Part shown: piece by piece, positions 6,019-6,217 of the stretch
Layout of the letters: every line of letters starts with the position of its first letter
Position numbering within the stretch: position 1 is the stretch's first letter
From: JANYJJ01 sp031386065
Lineage (GTDB): Bacteria; Pseudomonadota; Gammaproteobacteria; Burkholderiales; Burkholderiaceae_C
Reading direction: 5' to 3'
DNA length: 6,217 nt
NCBI GenBank assembly: GCA_031386065.1
Contig: JANNBZ010000005.1
Span: forward strand, 1 to 6,217
The notes under the pieces: model-generated
What the model saw: the letters and a program-made list of their open reading frames with translations, nothing else
Told to the model about the DNA's origin: nothing
The model's database searches: none
Made by a program: the position numbers and the translations under genes

Positions 6019-6217
6019 GAGGGTCGTGGGCACTGCGTCGGGTCAGCGAAGTAATCGGCCCGCTGCCGCAAATCGTGCCGAAGAAACACTGCGTGCCTTC
6101 GTTGTGGCAAGGTGGAATGCGGTGCCGCGGAAGACCGATGTAGCAATGGTGCGCACTGCCCGCGGGTTAGCGTGGTCCTGGGTGACGTCATCGACATTGG
6201 TGAATCGTCGCGGCAGT
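6019..6217. other. Unassigned right edge, possible 3' end of a minus-strand gene
   Basis: No recognisable product. One minus-strand frame is open from the right edge to a TGA at 6045-6043 (about 57 codons, containing NVDDVTQDHANPRAVRTIAT) and stops about 25 bp before the hairpin at 5997-6018, the arrangement expected for a gene tail plus terminator. Its third-position G+C is fairly high at first but weakens toward the stop. Plus-strand frames are also open here, one of them rich in cysteine. The DNA is visibly less GC-rich than the genes to the left. It could be a gene end, a decayed gene or plain intergenic sequence. Confidence 0.3.

Noticed and set aside
5968..6033. Upstream GTG start for glgX at 6033
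   Set aside because: It adds 22 residues not seen in the family and puts the terminator-like hairpin into the coding sequence. ATG 5967 fits the family N-terminus.
6053..6217. Cysteine-rich plus-strand frame resembling a small zinc-ribbon protein
   Set aside because: It has no start codon in frame, and the cysteine spacing does not form a regular CxxC pair set. The cysteines are probably a by-product of GC-rich antisense codons.
1..6217. CRISPR array, tRNA/rRNA genes, transposase or toxin-antitoxin genes
   Set aside because: No regularly spaced direct repeats, no tRNA-like cloverleaf, no rRNA-like sequence and no recognisable transposase or toxin-antitoxin reading frame were seen.

Overview
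The window is GC-rich DNA (roughly two-thirds G+C) with strong G/C at third codon positions. The proteins resemble those of beta-proteobacteria, most likely order Burkholderiales (Rubrivivax/Ideonella/Leptothrix-like). That placement rests on general family resemblance, since no search could be run. I see no phage, transposon, CRISPR or defence genes. The gene content looks like ordinary chromosomal housekeeping and stress metabolism.

Layout. Positions 1-752 (minus): N-terminal ~227 residues of an AMP-forming acyl-CoA synthetase of the AAE3/Pcs60 (oxalyl-CoA synthetase-like) type. The gene is broken near position 72 by a fold-back: positions 1-82 are a reverse-complement copy of 146-227. Positions 753-1104: intergenic, with a group of hairpins and two adjacent palindromes. 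Positions 1105-1614 (minus): small secreted DUF3016-type protein of unknown function. Positions 1761-3116 (minus): MATE-family multidrug/Na+ antiporter. Positions 3230-3859 (plus): GTT1-like glutathione S-transferase, divergent from the MATE gene across 113 bp. Positions 3850-5967 (minus): glycogen debranching enzyme GlgX, convergent with the GST and overlapping it by 10 bp. Positions 5997-6018: strong terminator-like hairpin just upstream of glgX. Positions 6019-6217: unassigned edge.

How the genes fit together. There is no evident single pathway. The MATE exporter and the GST share a divergent promoter region and could both serve detoxification; this is inference from family and position only. 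GlgX acts in glycogen breakdown and has no other glycogen gene in view. The acyl-CoA synthetase and the DUF3016 protein lie on the same strand but are separated by 352 bp containing structured DNA, so they are probably not one tight operon.

The most unusual signal is the large inverted repeat at the left edge. It is more likely an amplification, sequencing or assembly fold-back at a contig end than a biological system, but it can be tested. I found no convincing new system in the window.
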